Assembly (NCBI RefSeq): GCF_009909185.1 | Contig: NZ_JAAAMV010000039.1 | Coordinates: 1-39,997 of the forward strand | From: Paenibacillus glycinis | GTDB lineage: Bacteria; Bacillota; Bacilli; Paenibacillales; Paenibacillaceae | Length of the DNA stretch: 39,997 bases | Direction of reading: 5' to 3' | Part shown: piece by piece, positions 1 through 7,094 of the stretch | Layout of the letters: each line of letters begins with the position of its first letter | Position numbering within the stretch: position 1 is the first letter of the stretch | The notes under the pieces: model-generated | Seen by the model: the letters and a program-made list of their open reading frames with translations, nothing else | Databases searched by the model: none | Told to the model about the DNA's origin: nothing | Translations under genes and position numbers: made by a program

Positions 1-150
1 GCGCTCACCCCGCTGCGCGGCACCGCCTTCGCGGCCGGCTCCGCCCCGGCCGCCGCGTCCCTCGCCGCGCGGACTGCCCGCGCGCGGCTCGCGCACCACG
101 CTCCGCTGCGCGGAGCCGCTTTCGCGGCCGGCTCCGCCCCGGCCGCCGCG
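1..150 (-). repeat. About 93-bp in-frame duplication inside the rnr tail
   Basis: A 30-bp block at 28-57 recurs exactly at 121-150, an offset of 93 bp (31 codons). Flanking sequence such as the GCTGCGCGG before each block is also shared. It encodes repeated Arg/Gly-rich peptide in the RNase R tail. Because it is an exact multiple of three, copy number can vary without a frameshift. Confidence 0.8.
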
Positions 151-2373
151 CCCGCCGCGCGACGCACCGCGCTCGCGGCCGCCAAACCCGAGCTCGCGCG
201 CGAGGTCGCCGTTGCCCGCGCCGCGCTCCAAGTTCTCGAGCATCGTGAAATCGATCGTATGCTCATCCATATTGACGCGCTCCACGCGGATGCGCACCTC
301 GTCGCCGATGCGGAACGTCTTCGACGTGCGCTCGCCGATGAGCAGCATATGCTGCTCGTGGAAGTGATAATAATCGTCCGAGAGCTCGCTCAGGCGAATA
401 AGCCCCTCGACCGTGTTCGGCAGCTCCACGAAGATGCCGAAGCTCGTCACGCTGCTGACGATACCTTCGAATTCTTCGCCGACCTTATCCAGCATGTACT
501 CGCATTTCTTCAGCTTCTCCGTGTCGCGCTCCGCATCGACGGCCACGCGCTCGCGCTCCGACGACTGCTGCGCGATGTCCGGCATCCGCGCGGCGAGTGC
601 TTCTTGGCGCGCATCCGTGAGCGCCCCGCCATGCTCCAGCACCTCCCGCATGACGCGGTGGATGACAAGATCAGGGTACCGGCGAATCGGCGAGGTAAAG
701 TGGGAATAGAATTCCGCCGCCAGCCCGAAATGGCCGAGACTTTCCGCGTCGTATTTCGCCTGCTTCATGGATCGCAGCATCACCGTCGAGATCACCGTCT
801 GCTCCTTCGAGCCGCGGATATCCTCGAGCAGCGTCTGCAGCGCCTTCGGATGGATGGCGCTGCCGCCTTTGCCCTTGATCGAGTAGCCGAAATTCGCCGC
901 GAACTGCACGAAATTCAGCAGCTTCTCCTGATCGGGATTGTCGTGCGTCCGGTAGATGAACGGCACCTTGAGCCAATAGAAATGCTCCGCGACCGTCTCG
1001 TTCGCCGCCAGCATGAATTCTTCGATGATCGATTCCGCGATGGAGCGTTCGCGTTTGATGATGTCCACGGCCTTGCCCTGCTCGTCGACGATGACCTTCG
1101 CTTCCACGAAGTCGAAATCGATCGCGCCCCGCTTCATGCGCATATCGCGCAGCCGCATGGCCAGCTCCTCCATCAGCTTGAACGTGTCCGTCAATTCGGC
1201 GTAGCGTTCCGCGACTTCCGGATCCTCGCCTTGCAAAATCTTGCGCACGTTCGTGTACGTCATCCGTTCCTTCGTCCGAATGACGCTCGTGAAGACGTCA
1301 TGGCGCACCCGCTTCAGCGTCGTCGCGTCGAATTCCATCTCGCAGGACATCGTCAGCCGGTCCACTTTCGGATTGAGCGAGCAGATGCCGTTCGAGAGCC
1401 GGTGAGGCAGCATCGGAATGACGCGGTCGACGAGATAGACGCTGCAGCCGCGGCGGTAAGCTTCTTGGTCCAAGGCCGAGTTTTCCTTCACGTAATAGCC
1501 GACGTCGGCGATATGAACGCCCAGCACGTAATTGCCGTTCTCGAGCCGTTCGATATTGACCGCGTCGTCGAGATCCTTGGCGTCCTCGCCGTCGATCGTG
1601 ACGATCACTTTATTCCGCAGGTCGCGGCGGCCCTGGCGCACGATCTCGTCGTCGGTGATGGAGTCCGGTGCGGCTTCCGCCTCCGCCATCACGTCGTCCG
1701 GAAAGCTCTCGGGCAGCTGATGCTTGCGGATGATGGATAAAATATCGATGCCGGGATCATCCTTGTGCCCGAGCACTTCCACGATCTCGCCTTCCGCCGC
1801 CGCGCGTCCCTCGGGATACGTCACGATGCGCGCCACGACCTTCTGTCCCGTTACCGCCCCGTGAAACTGTCCTTCCGGGATGAAAATGTCCCGGTTGATC
1901 CGTTTGTCGTCCGGCAGCACGAAGCCGTAAACCTCGTGATTCTGGAACGTGCCGACAAGCTGCGTTACCGCGCGCTCCACGATGCGCACGACCTCGCCTT
2001 CCATGCGGCCGCCCGCCTCGCTGCGGGACGTGATGCGCACCAGCACGATATCGCCGTTCATCGCGCTCTTCAGATCGTTCGCGCCGATATACACGTCGCC
2101 GTGCGCCTTATCCTCGGGAATCAGGAAAGCGAAACCCTTCGCATGCGCCTGAACGCGCCCGCGCACCAAATTCATCCGTTCGGGCAGACCATAGCGGTCG
2201 CTCGCGTTGCGGACGATTTTCCCTTCGTTCTCCAGCTCGTTCAACAACACCAGAAACGTCCGGAACGATTCCGCGCTGCCTGCTCCGCCAAACTGCTTTT
2301 CCAGCTCTTGGTATGTCATCGGCTTGTACGTTTGCTCGCGCATATAATCAAGGAGCTGCTGCTCTGTTACCAT
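1..2373 (-). CDS. rnr: Ribonuclease R, 3' end beyond the window
   Basis: RNase R is a processive 3'-5' exoribonuclease that degrades structured RNA and acts in tmRNA-linked decay. The 791 visible codons show an N-terminal winged-helix region (about 1-65), cold-shock-like OB domains (about 70-230), the RNB catalytic domain with the Asp-rich motif TIDGEDAKDLDD (259-270), and an S1 domain (about 627-705). From residue 712 the protein becomes an Arg/Gly-rich tail with RGG-type repeats. It is still open at base 1, so the protein is longer than the roughly 780 residues usual in Bacillus. The ATG at 2373 is preceded by GAGGTGAG. As in B. subtilis it lies downstream of secG on the same strand, but with its own 315-bp upstream gap and a secG terminator in between. 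Identification is secure; the C-terminus is not visible. Confidence 0.96.
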   Translation of the reverse strand, partial: MVTEQQLLDYMREQTYKPMTYQELEKQFGGAGSAESFRTFLVLLNELENEGKIVRNASDRYGLPERMNLVRGRVQAHAKGFAFLIPEDKAHGDVYIGANDLKSAMNGDIVLVRITSRSEAGGRMEGEVVRIVERAVTQLVGTFQNHEVYGFVLPDDKRINRDIFIPEGQFHGAVTGQKVVARIVTYPEGRAAAEGEIVEVLGHKDDPGIDILSIIRKHQLPESFPDDVMAEAEAAPDSITDDEIVRQGRRDLRNKVIVTIDGEDAKDLDDAVNIERLENGNYVLGVHIADVGYYVKENSALDQEAYRRGCSVYLVDRVIPMLPHRLSNGICSLNPKVDRLTMSCEMEFDATTLKRVRHDVFTSVIRTKERMTYTNVRKILQGEDPEVAERYAELTDTFKLMEELAMRLRDMRMKRGAIDFDFVEAKVIVDEQGKAVDIIKRERSIAESIIEEFMLAANETVAEHFYWLKVPFIYRTHDNPDQEKLLNFVQFAANFGYSIKGKGGSAIHPKALQTLLEDIRGSKEQTVISTVMLRSMKQAKYDAESLGHFGLAAEFYSHFTSPIRRYPDLVIHRVMREVLEHGGALTDARQEALAARMPDIAQQSSERERVAVDAERDTEKLKKCEYMLDKVGEEFEGIVSSVTSFGIFVELPNTVEGLIRLSELSDDYYHFHEQHMLLIGERTSKTFRIGDEVRIRVERVNMDEHTIDFTMLENLERGAGNGDLARELGFGGRERGASRGGRGGRGGAGRESGSAQRSVVREPRAGSPRGEGRGGRGGAGREGGAAQRGER

Positions 2374-2688
2374 TCTTTCTCACCTCATAATACCGCGATG
2401 CCGTCCATACACAATTGCAGCAGTCGGTTGATAGATTATCATATACCATATAGTATACACGAAAGCGGGGCCGACCATCCGCGGCAGCCCCGCCAAATTA
2501 CAAAATTACCCTTGCATCATTACCCCATAAACGCCTGCCGCAAACGAAAAGCGTCCAAAAGCGGCGTCGGCGTCTCCGGATAGGCGTCGATCGGGCCGAA
2601 AAGGCAGCCTGCGGGTGCGGCCATTCGTAAACGCATTCATCCGCATACACAAAAAAAGCGGGCCGTAAGCCCGCTTTCGTTCACGTGA
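2374..2688. other. Gene-free interval between secG and rnr
   Basis: I see no convincing gene here. The interval holds the secG terminator near 2651-2677. An AT-rich patch at about 2430-2461 (TATACT and TATGAT-like hexamers on the minus strand) probably contains the rnr promoter, but I could not pair it with a good -35 element. Confidence 0.6.
2651..2677 (-). terminator. Rho-independent terminator after secG
   Basis: On the minus strand, AAAGCGGGC and GCCCGCTTT form a 9-bp stem with a short loop, followed by a run of T. It starts about 12 bases after the secG stop codon. Confidence 0.9.
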
Positions 2689-2925
2689 TTAAACTTTAAC
2701 CAGATAAGCAACGACAAGCGATAAAATAAAGAAGCCCGCCGCTACCCCTACGGTCAGACGCTGCAAAAACAGGTCCAAACCGCGCGCTTTCGTTTTTCCG
2801 AACAAATGCTCGGCACCACCGGAGATTGCGCCGGAGAGCCCTGCGCTCTTCCCTTTTTGAAGGAGAACTACGCAAATCAAAGCAAGCGCGAAAATAACGA
2901 GCAAAATTTTAAACGTAATATCCAT
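2689..2925 (-). CDS. secG: Preprotein translocase subunit SecG
   Basis: This is a small membrane subunit of the SecYEG translocon that assists SecA-driven protein export. The 78-residue product starts MDITFKILL and has two hydrophobic segments (about 4-20 and 52-75). They are separated by a polar loop with the family-typical LLQKGKSAGLSGAISGG stretch. The ATG at 2925 follows a strong CAGGAGGTG site; a longer reading frame upstream is polar and unlike SecG, so I rejected it. A sigma-A promoter lies at 3009-3037 and a terminator directly after the gene, so it is probably monocistronic. Position next to rnr matches Bacillus. Confidence 0.95.
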   Translation of the reverse strand: MDITFKILLVIFALALICVVLLQKGKSAGLSGAISGGAEHLFGKTKARGLDLFLQRLTVGVAAGFFILSLVVAYLVKV

Positions 2926-3008
2926 CGTTCCACCTCCTGCACAAGGAGCAAATTTTCTTTGCCGCTGCCTTGTCGATAGAGGGGACAAGACCTAGAAACA
3001 GCAATATT

Positions 3009-3037
3009 ATTGTATCATAGGCAGAAATCGAATACAA
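3009..3037 (-). promoter_or_regulatory. Sigma-A promoter of secG
   Basis: On the minus strand, TTGTAT (3032-3037) is followed after 17 bp by TACAAT (3009-3014), with a TG extended -10. It lies between the secG start and the stop codon of the upstream gene. Confidence 0.65.
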
Positions 3038-3038
3038 G

Positions 3039-3980
3039 CTAGCAAATCTTATCCTTTTGCCACCGGATCGACTCGTCGAACGGCACGAAATCGAACGCTT
3101 CCCGTTTCCAGTAATACATCAGATCCTCCCGCGTCCAACCTTCGTAAAGCTCATCCCATTCGAAAGGCCCGTGCGGCATCAGGGAGGCGTTCTCGATCGG
3201 CTGGCTGGCCGGTTGATAGCGAAGATCGAGAGACAGGCGAACACGCCCGGGATGCCGGTTCGGCAGCGCCTTGTGCACGGTCAGGCTGTGGAAGACGACC
3301 ATGTCGCCCGCTTCGTAATCCCCCTCCGCCCACTCGTAGCCGAGGTTGCACAGAATCGTCTCCAATCCGCCGGCGCCTTCGGCGGCCGTCACGCCCAGGA
3401 GGCCGGCATTATTGCTGCCCTCCAGAATCGACAGTCCCCCGAGGGAACGCGGCACGTCGCCCACCGGCGCCCAGCAGGTCCAGGTATCGGCGCTGCCCTG
3501 GATATGAAGAAAATCCTGATGCGGCGGCGTGACCTTGAGCGCTTCGCTCGGCAGCATGATGCGCGCGATGTTGCGCGGATGCGGAAATGCCCGTTCGCCG
3601 AACAAACCGCCGAACATGGCCAGCATCTTGGGATGATGCGCGAACGCATGGAAGGCTTCCAGCTTCTGCACCTTGCGGTACACCTGCTGCGTCGTGCCGA
3701 TGCCGTTCCAGTTGATCTCCTCCGGTTGCAAGCCGTCGATGGCTGGTTGGTTGCCGATGCCGTCGAGCAGCGGCTTCCCCGGGTCGAGCAGCCCCTCTTC
3801 CTGCAGCACGCCCAGCAGCAGGCAGCGCATCGCCATGATTTCGTCCCGCGCAAAGAAATGCTTGAAGAACAGGTACCCTTTCTCCGCCGCGACTCTTCGC
3901 AGCTCCTCTGGCCGCGACAGCAGCGGCGTCGCATCTTCGAACGCCCGCGTAGCCGGTTTGATTGCCGGATCCATCCTCAT
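3039..3980 (-). CDS. Phytanoyl-CoA dioxygenase (PhyH) family protein
   Basis: This is a probable non-haem Fe(II)/2-oxoglutarate-dependent oxygenase of 313 residues; the substrate is unknown. The double-stranded beta-helix facial triad is visible: H154-x-D156 in PPHQDFLH and a distal His, most likely H236 in TVHKALPN. An Arg-rich strand follows (RVRLSLDLR, 246-254) that would hold the 2-oxoglutarate carboxylate. The ATG at 3980 is chosen because GAGGGCGGG precedes it; an ATG six bases further in (3974) is possible. It is divergent from an AraC-type regulator across a 261-bp spacer, which suggests that the regulator controls it. This pair is not part of the conserved secG/glycolysis synteny and looks like an accessory insertion. 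Confidence 0.85.
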   Translation of the reverse strand: MRMDPAIKPATRAFEDATPLLSRPEELRRVAAEKGYLFFKHFFARDEIMAMRCLLLGVLQEEGLLDPGKPLLDGIGNQPAIDGLQPEEINWNGIGTTQQVYRKVQKLEAFHAFAHHPKMLAMFGGLFGERAFPHPRNIARIMLPSEALKVTPPHQDFLHIQGSADTWTCWAPVGDVPRSLGGLSILEGSNNAGLLGVTAAEGAGGLETILCNLGYEWAEGDYEAGDMVVFHSLTVHKALPNRHPGRVRLSLDLRYQPASQPIENASLMPHGPFEWDELYEGWTREDLMYYWKREAFDFVPFDESIRWQKDKIC

Positions 3981-4241
3981 CCCGCCCTCTTCATTAAAGT
4001 GGTTAACGATTGTCGGCCTTAACGTTTGTTTTCGTCTCTGCGGCGATTATGGAGGAGTTAGAGCAAAGAAGGGCACTAAGCGCGCAAAAGCCGCCATTCC
4101 GAATTCGCATCTTAACCATTGCCGACTTTATATAATCATTGTATGCTCAGAATAACTGTACGTATTTGCTTATGTTCGACATACATTTAACTTTCATCGA
4201 TATTCTGCAAGCGCAATCCTCTCGAATGCGAGGTGACCATG
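3981..4241. promoter_or_regulatory. Divergent intergenic region, phyH-like / araC-like
   Basis: It contains a TATAAT hexamer at 4131-4136 and an imperfect 20-bp direct repeat. The copies at 4001-4020 and 4110-4129 share TTAAC, ATTG and CG blocks in the same spacing, 14 of 20 identical by eye. Direct repeats are typical of AraC-family binding, but no complete -35/-10 pair was assigned with confidence. Confidence 0.35.
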
Positions 4242-5165
4242 ATGAGCGAAAACATGGAAAGCCGTTCATCGGCGACGCTGGCTTGGGACGAATTGCAGCC
4301 GGTCGTTTGGTACGCGAACCGAATGCAATGCCAGCCGGGATTCGCCTTCGGGCCGCGGGTGATCGACGAGCATCAGTTCATCCTCGTGGCGGACGGGTTC
4401 GGGACGGCCTGGATCCAAGGGGAGCGTTATGAAGCGGCGCCCGGAAGCCTGTTCTACTATGGACCGGATACGGTTCATCATTTCATCGCGGATGAAGAGA
4501 AGCCGTTTCTGCTTTATGGCCTTCATTTCAGCTGGACGGGGAATTACAAGGAGGCGGGGAAAGGCATCTCCATACGGGAGGTTTCGTTCGATCCTTCGGT
4601 TGACGCCAAGCAAGATAACCGATACTTGATCGTAGATCCCGAACAGCCCGAGGGGTGCCTGCTGATAACGGATATCCGGACCTTGTCCATCGAGCGCTTC
4701 GAGCCTCGCTTTGCCCGGATTGCGGAATGCTACGGCATGGATGAGAGCGGCTTCAAAGCCTCGATGCTGCGCGGTTTGCTGCTCGAATTATTGGCGGCTA
4801 TGAAACAGTGGGACCGGCAGGGCAACCAAGGGCAGCCGATCACGCCGATCATCGGGGCCATTGCGGAGCGGCTCGCTTCTCATGCCCGCGAACGATACGA
4901 CCATCGCTGGCTCGGCGAGTGGAGCTCGTATCATCCGGATCATGTCGCCCGTCAGTTCCGGGCACAGCTCGGCGTCACGCCGTACGATTTCTTCATGAGC
5001 CGCAAGCTGCAGCTGGCCAAAGACCTGCTTGCCCATTCCGAGCTCCCGCTCCTGGACGTCGCCGACGAACTGGAAGTCGGCAGCATCCACAATTTCACCA
5101 AATGGTTCAAACAGCATACCGGCCTGCCTCCGGGTAAATTTAGGAGCAGGAGCCGTTTCATCTAG
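4242..5165 (+). CDS. AraC-family transcriptional regulator
   Basis: A 307-residue regulator with an N-terminal cupin-like sensor domain (about 30-110; the region around GSLFYYGPDTVHHF is typical of AraC ligand pockets). The C-terminal double helix-turn-helix region runs from about 215 to 300 and includes LGVTPYDFFMSRKLQLAKDL and the second helix pair around VGSIHNFTKWFKQHTGLPP. The first helix-turn-helix is poorly conserved. The start is uncertain among GTG 4233, ATG 4239 and ATG 4242; GAGGTGA at 4230-4236 favours 4242 or 4239. It is the only sizeable plus-strand protein gene between secG and clpP. It probably regulates the divergent PhyH-type gene in response to a small molecule. Confidence 0.88.
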   Translation: MSENMESRSSATLAWDELQPVVWYANRMQCQPGFAFGPRVIDEHQFILVADGFGTAWIQGERYEAAPGSLFYYGPDTVHHFIADEEKPFLLYGLHFSWTGNYKEAGKGISIREVSFDPSVDAKQDNRYLIVDPEQPEGCLLITDIRTLSIERFEPRFARIAECYGMDESGFKASMLRGLLLELLAAMKQWDRQGNQGQPITPIIGAIAERLASHARERYDHRWLGEWSSYHPDHVARQFRAQLGVTPYDFFMSRKLQLAKDLLAHSELPLLDVADELEVGSIHNFTKWFKQHTGLPPGKFRSRSRFI

Positions 5166-5200
5166 CTCCGGTTTTGCGATGGGGCTCCGGTTTTGCGATG
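5166..5200. repeat. 19-bp tandem duplication before the 69-bp array
   Basis: The sequence GCTCCGGTTTTGCGATGG occurs twice in succession directly after the regulator stop codon, at the left edge of the larger repeat array. Confidence 0.7.
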
Positions 5201-5637
5201 GACGCTCTCGCGGTGCTCCGCACCAAAGTCGCGCCCATTCGCAAAACCTGCGCAGCAGGGGAGTTCAAGGACGCTCTCGCGGTCCTCCGCACCAAAGTCG
5301 CGCCCATTCGCAAAACCTGCGCAGCAGGGGAGTTCAAGGACGCTCTCGCGGTGCTCCGCACCAAAGTCGCGCCCATTTGCAAAACCTACGCAGCAGGGGG
5401 AGTTCAAGGACGCTCTCGTGGTGCTCCGCGCCAAAGTCGCGCCCATTCGCAAAACCTACGCAGCAGGGGAGTTCAAGGACGCTCTCGTGGTGCTCCGCGC
5501 CAAAGTCGCGTCCATTCGCAAAACCTAAGCAGCAGAGTGATTCAAGGACGCTCTCGCGGTGCTCCGCGCCAAAGTCGCGTCTATTCGCAAAACCTGCGCA
5601 GCAGGTTGGTTCAAAGGCGCTCTCGGTGTCTCCACCC
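5201..5637. repeat. 69-bp tandem repeat array, about 6.3 units
   Basis: Units begin near 5200, 5269, 5338, 5408, 5477, 5546 and 5615 (last one partial). The spacing is 69 bp except for one 70-bp step caused by an extra G. Each unit carries two short hairpins with three-base loops: GGTGC-TCC-GCACC and CCTGC-GCA-GCAGG. Later units drift (GCGCC for GCACC, CCTAC for CCTGC). As 69 is a multiple of three, several frames stay open through the array. No ribosome binding site or protein family fits them, so I treat them as non-coding. Confidence 0.9.
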
Positions 5638-5901
5638 ATAGTCGCCTCCCCTTAGCCTAACTCAGGACCTCGTGGAATTCTGCCCCTAGCATCCGCCTGC
5701 CGGCCGACGGGACTGTGGGGATTTGGCTCCATCTCGGACGGATGATTCCCCCGCCAATCAAAAAGGTCCCCAATCGCCCGCGCACTGCGGGAGATGGGGA
5801 CCTTCATTTGGTTACCTTCTGAGAGAAACTTCGGCCAACCTCGTCCGGCTACCTTTGCTTCGCCAATTGCATTACTTGCCGTTTCCTCTTAGGCAGTCCT
5901 A
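5638..5901. other. Non-coding interval between repeat array and isomerase-like gene
   Basis: Together with the repeat array this makes about 740 bp without a gene. Apart from the terminator at 5758-5804 I see nothing recognisable in it. Confidence 0.6.
5758..5804 (-). terminator. Terminator downstream of the isomerase-like gene
   Basis: AAGGTCCCCA and TGGGGACCTT form a 10-bp outer stem around a GC-rich inner hairpin, followed by TTTTTG on the minus strand. It lies about 100 bases after the stop codon at 5902. Confidence 0.8.
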
Positions 5902-6666
5902 TCAATAACCGTTTTGGCGGAAGAAATCCAAGCTGATCTTCGCGCTCTCGAGCGAGGAGTTCTCGAACTCTTCCTGCTCGACGATGAAGTATTCGATGCC
6001 GGCTTGCTCGGCGATCGCCATGACGCCTTTCAAGTCGACGACGCCGGCGCCCACCTCGGTGTCGCTGCGGCCTTGGCCGAAATCTTTAAAATGCGCCAGC
6101 GGCACGCGGCCGGCGTAGCGCGTCACGTACTCGGCCGGCTTCTGGCCGCCCATGTGCACCCAGCCCAGATCGAACTCGGCGATCAGGTATTCGGCAGGTA
6201 CTTTTTCCAACAGCCAGTCGAGCACCGGTTTGCCATCGACCTTCTTGAATTCGAAGTCATGGTTGTGATAGCCGTATTTGAGGCCTGCTTCCGTTACTTG
6301 CTTGCCGGCGGCTTCCAGGATCCCCGCCAGTTTGTTGACGTCGTCGATCGTCGGGTTTTCCGGCAGCGGCGCCCATGGCGTCACGATGTACTTGAGGCCG
6401 AGCTCCTTGGCGTATGCGATCTGTTTCTCCAGATCGGCGGAGATTAACTCCGGCTCGCCGAAATTCAATCCGACATGCGCCGAAGGCGCTTCCAATTTCA
6501 ACTCGTCGAGAACCGCTTTCAGCTCGGACGCCGGCGTGTTGTAATACCCCGCAAACTCCACCGCGGTATAGCCCATTTCCGCCACTTTGCGAATCGTGCC
6601 CAGAAAATCCTTCTCCGTTTGATCGCGAAGCGTGTACAACTGCAAGCCTACTACCGGTTTTGCCAC
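5902..6666 (-). CDS. Sugar phosphate isomerase/epimerase-like TIM barrel protein
   Basis: A 254-residue protein of the xylose-isomerase-like/AP-endonuclease-2 TIM-barrel superfamily. Diagnostic pieces are VGLQLYTLRD near the N-terminus, GYHNHDFEF (mid barrel, metal-binding His/Glu region), EFDLGWVHMGG, HFKDF and the C-terminal FIVEQEEF strand. Members act on inositol-derived or sugar substrates; the reaction cannot be assigned. The start is taken as GTG at 6666 because GAGGTGG stands just upstream and the product then begins AKPVVGLQLYTLRD; the frame extends further upstream without homology. The gene follows a structured, terminator-ending RNA at about 6722-6821 that could control it. Confidence 0.85.
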   Translation of the reverse strand: MAKPVVGLQLYTLRDQTEKDFLGTIRKVAEMGYTAVEFAGYYNTPASELKAVLDELKLEAPSAHVGLNFGEPELISADLEKQIAYAKELGLKYIVTPWAPLPENPTIDDVNKLAGILEAAGKQVTEAGLKYGYHNHDFEFKKVDGKPVLDWLLEKVPAEYLIAEFDLGWVHMGGQKPAEYVTRYAGRVPLAHFKDFGQGRSDTEVGAGVVDLKGVMAIAEQAGIEYFIVEQEEFENSSLESAKISLDFFRQNGY

Positions 6667-6721
6667 GATATCCACCTCGAATAATGAGTATAGTCTGCCA
6701 CTTGCCCGTCTTTCGGCCAAT

Positions 6722-6821
6722 AAAAAAAGAGGAGAGCTGCAGGTCCTTGCGCCCTGCGGATCGCGGTATGCCGCATGTCCAACCCCCGGTTGTACACGCA
6801 AACCATACCCGCGTCGCTCTC
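6722..6821 (-). ncRNA. Candidate terminated structured RNA (leader or sRNA)
   Basis: On the minus strand TATAAT (6827-6832) is followed within a few bases by GGGGAGAGC. About 75 nt later comes GCUCUCCUC and a run of U (6722-6730). The ends pair into a 9-bp closing helix. Inside are a long hairpin and a shorter one. The long hairpin has CGC-bulge-GGUAUG pairing with CAUACC-GCG, then UGCGUGU with ACAUGCG, then CAACC-GGG-GGUUG. The shorter is GCAGG/CCUGC with loop GCGCAAGGA. I do not recognise a known family. It could be an attenuating leader for the gene starting at 6666, or an independent small RNA. Confidence 0.6.
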
Positions 6822-6826
6822 CCCTA

Positions 6827-6832
6827 ATTATA
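6827..6832 (-). promoter_or_regulatory. -10 element of the candidate RNA
   Basis: Perfect TATAAT on the minus strand, placed so that transcription would begin at the first bases of the closing helix. The -35 region is weak (TAGTTA at 16 bp spacing). Confidence 0.5.
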
Positions 6833-6919
6833 GCCGTCCCCCAAGGTTTAACTACCGCGCCTTTTGGGACATTCTTTTGTCATTTTGGCTTTTGCTGGAT
6901 AGTTAAAGCCACCATCAAC

Positions 6920-7092
6920 CGGCCTCATGCTGACGCAAAAACCAAAGCTTATGCTCCCGAAGCTATTTTTGCTTTAGGATGCCTGGTAATCGGGCCTCAC
7001 GCTGACGCTGACGCAAAAACCAAAGCTTATGCTCCCGAAGCTGTTTTTGCTTTTTGGATGCCTCTTAATCCGGCTTCCTGCTGACGCAAAAA
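6920..7092. repeat. 79-bp repeat with terminator-like hairpins downstream of eno
   Basis: GCAAAAACCAAAGCTTATGC starts at 6934 and 7013 (79-bp period), with a truncated third GCAAAAACC at 7086. Each full copy folds into a hairpin: GCAAAAA or GCAAAAAC pairs with TTTTTGC or GTTTTTGC, and AGCTT with AAGCT. The copies lie just beyond the eno stop codon, and on the minus strand the stems end in GGTTTTTGC. They probably act as tandem terminators of the glycolytic operon. Confidence 0.75.
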
Positions 7093-7094
7093 CC

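Noticed and set aside
5201..5637. CRISPR-like array
   Set aside because: Whole 69-bp units repeat with no unique spacers between short repeats, and there are no cas genes nearby.
5174..5641. Repetitive peptide frames (23-residue repeat) through the 69-bp array on both strands
   Set aside because: Frames are open only because 69 is divisible by three. A one-base insertion at the fourth unit shifts the frame, no ribosome binding site is seen, and several frames are equally open.
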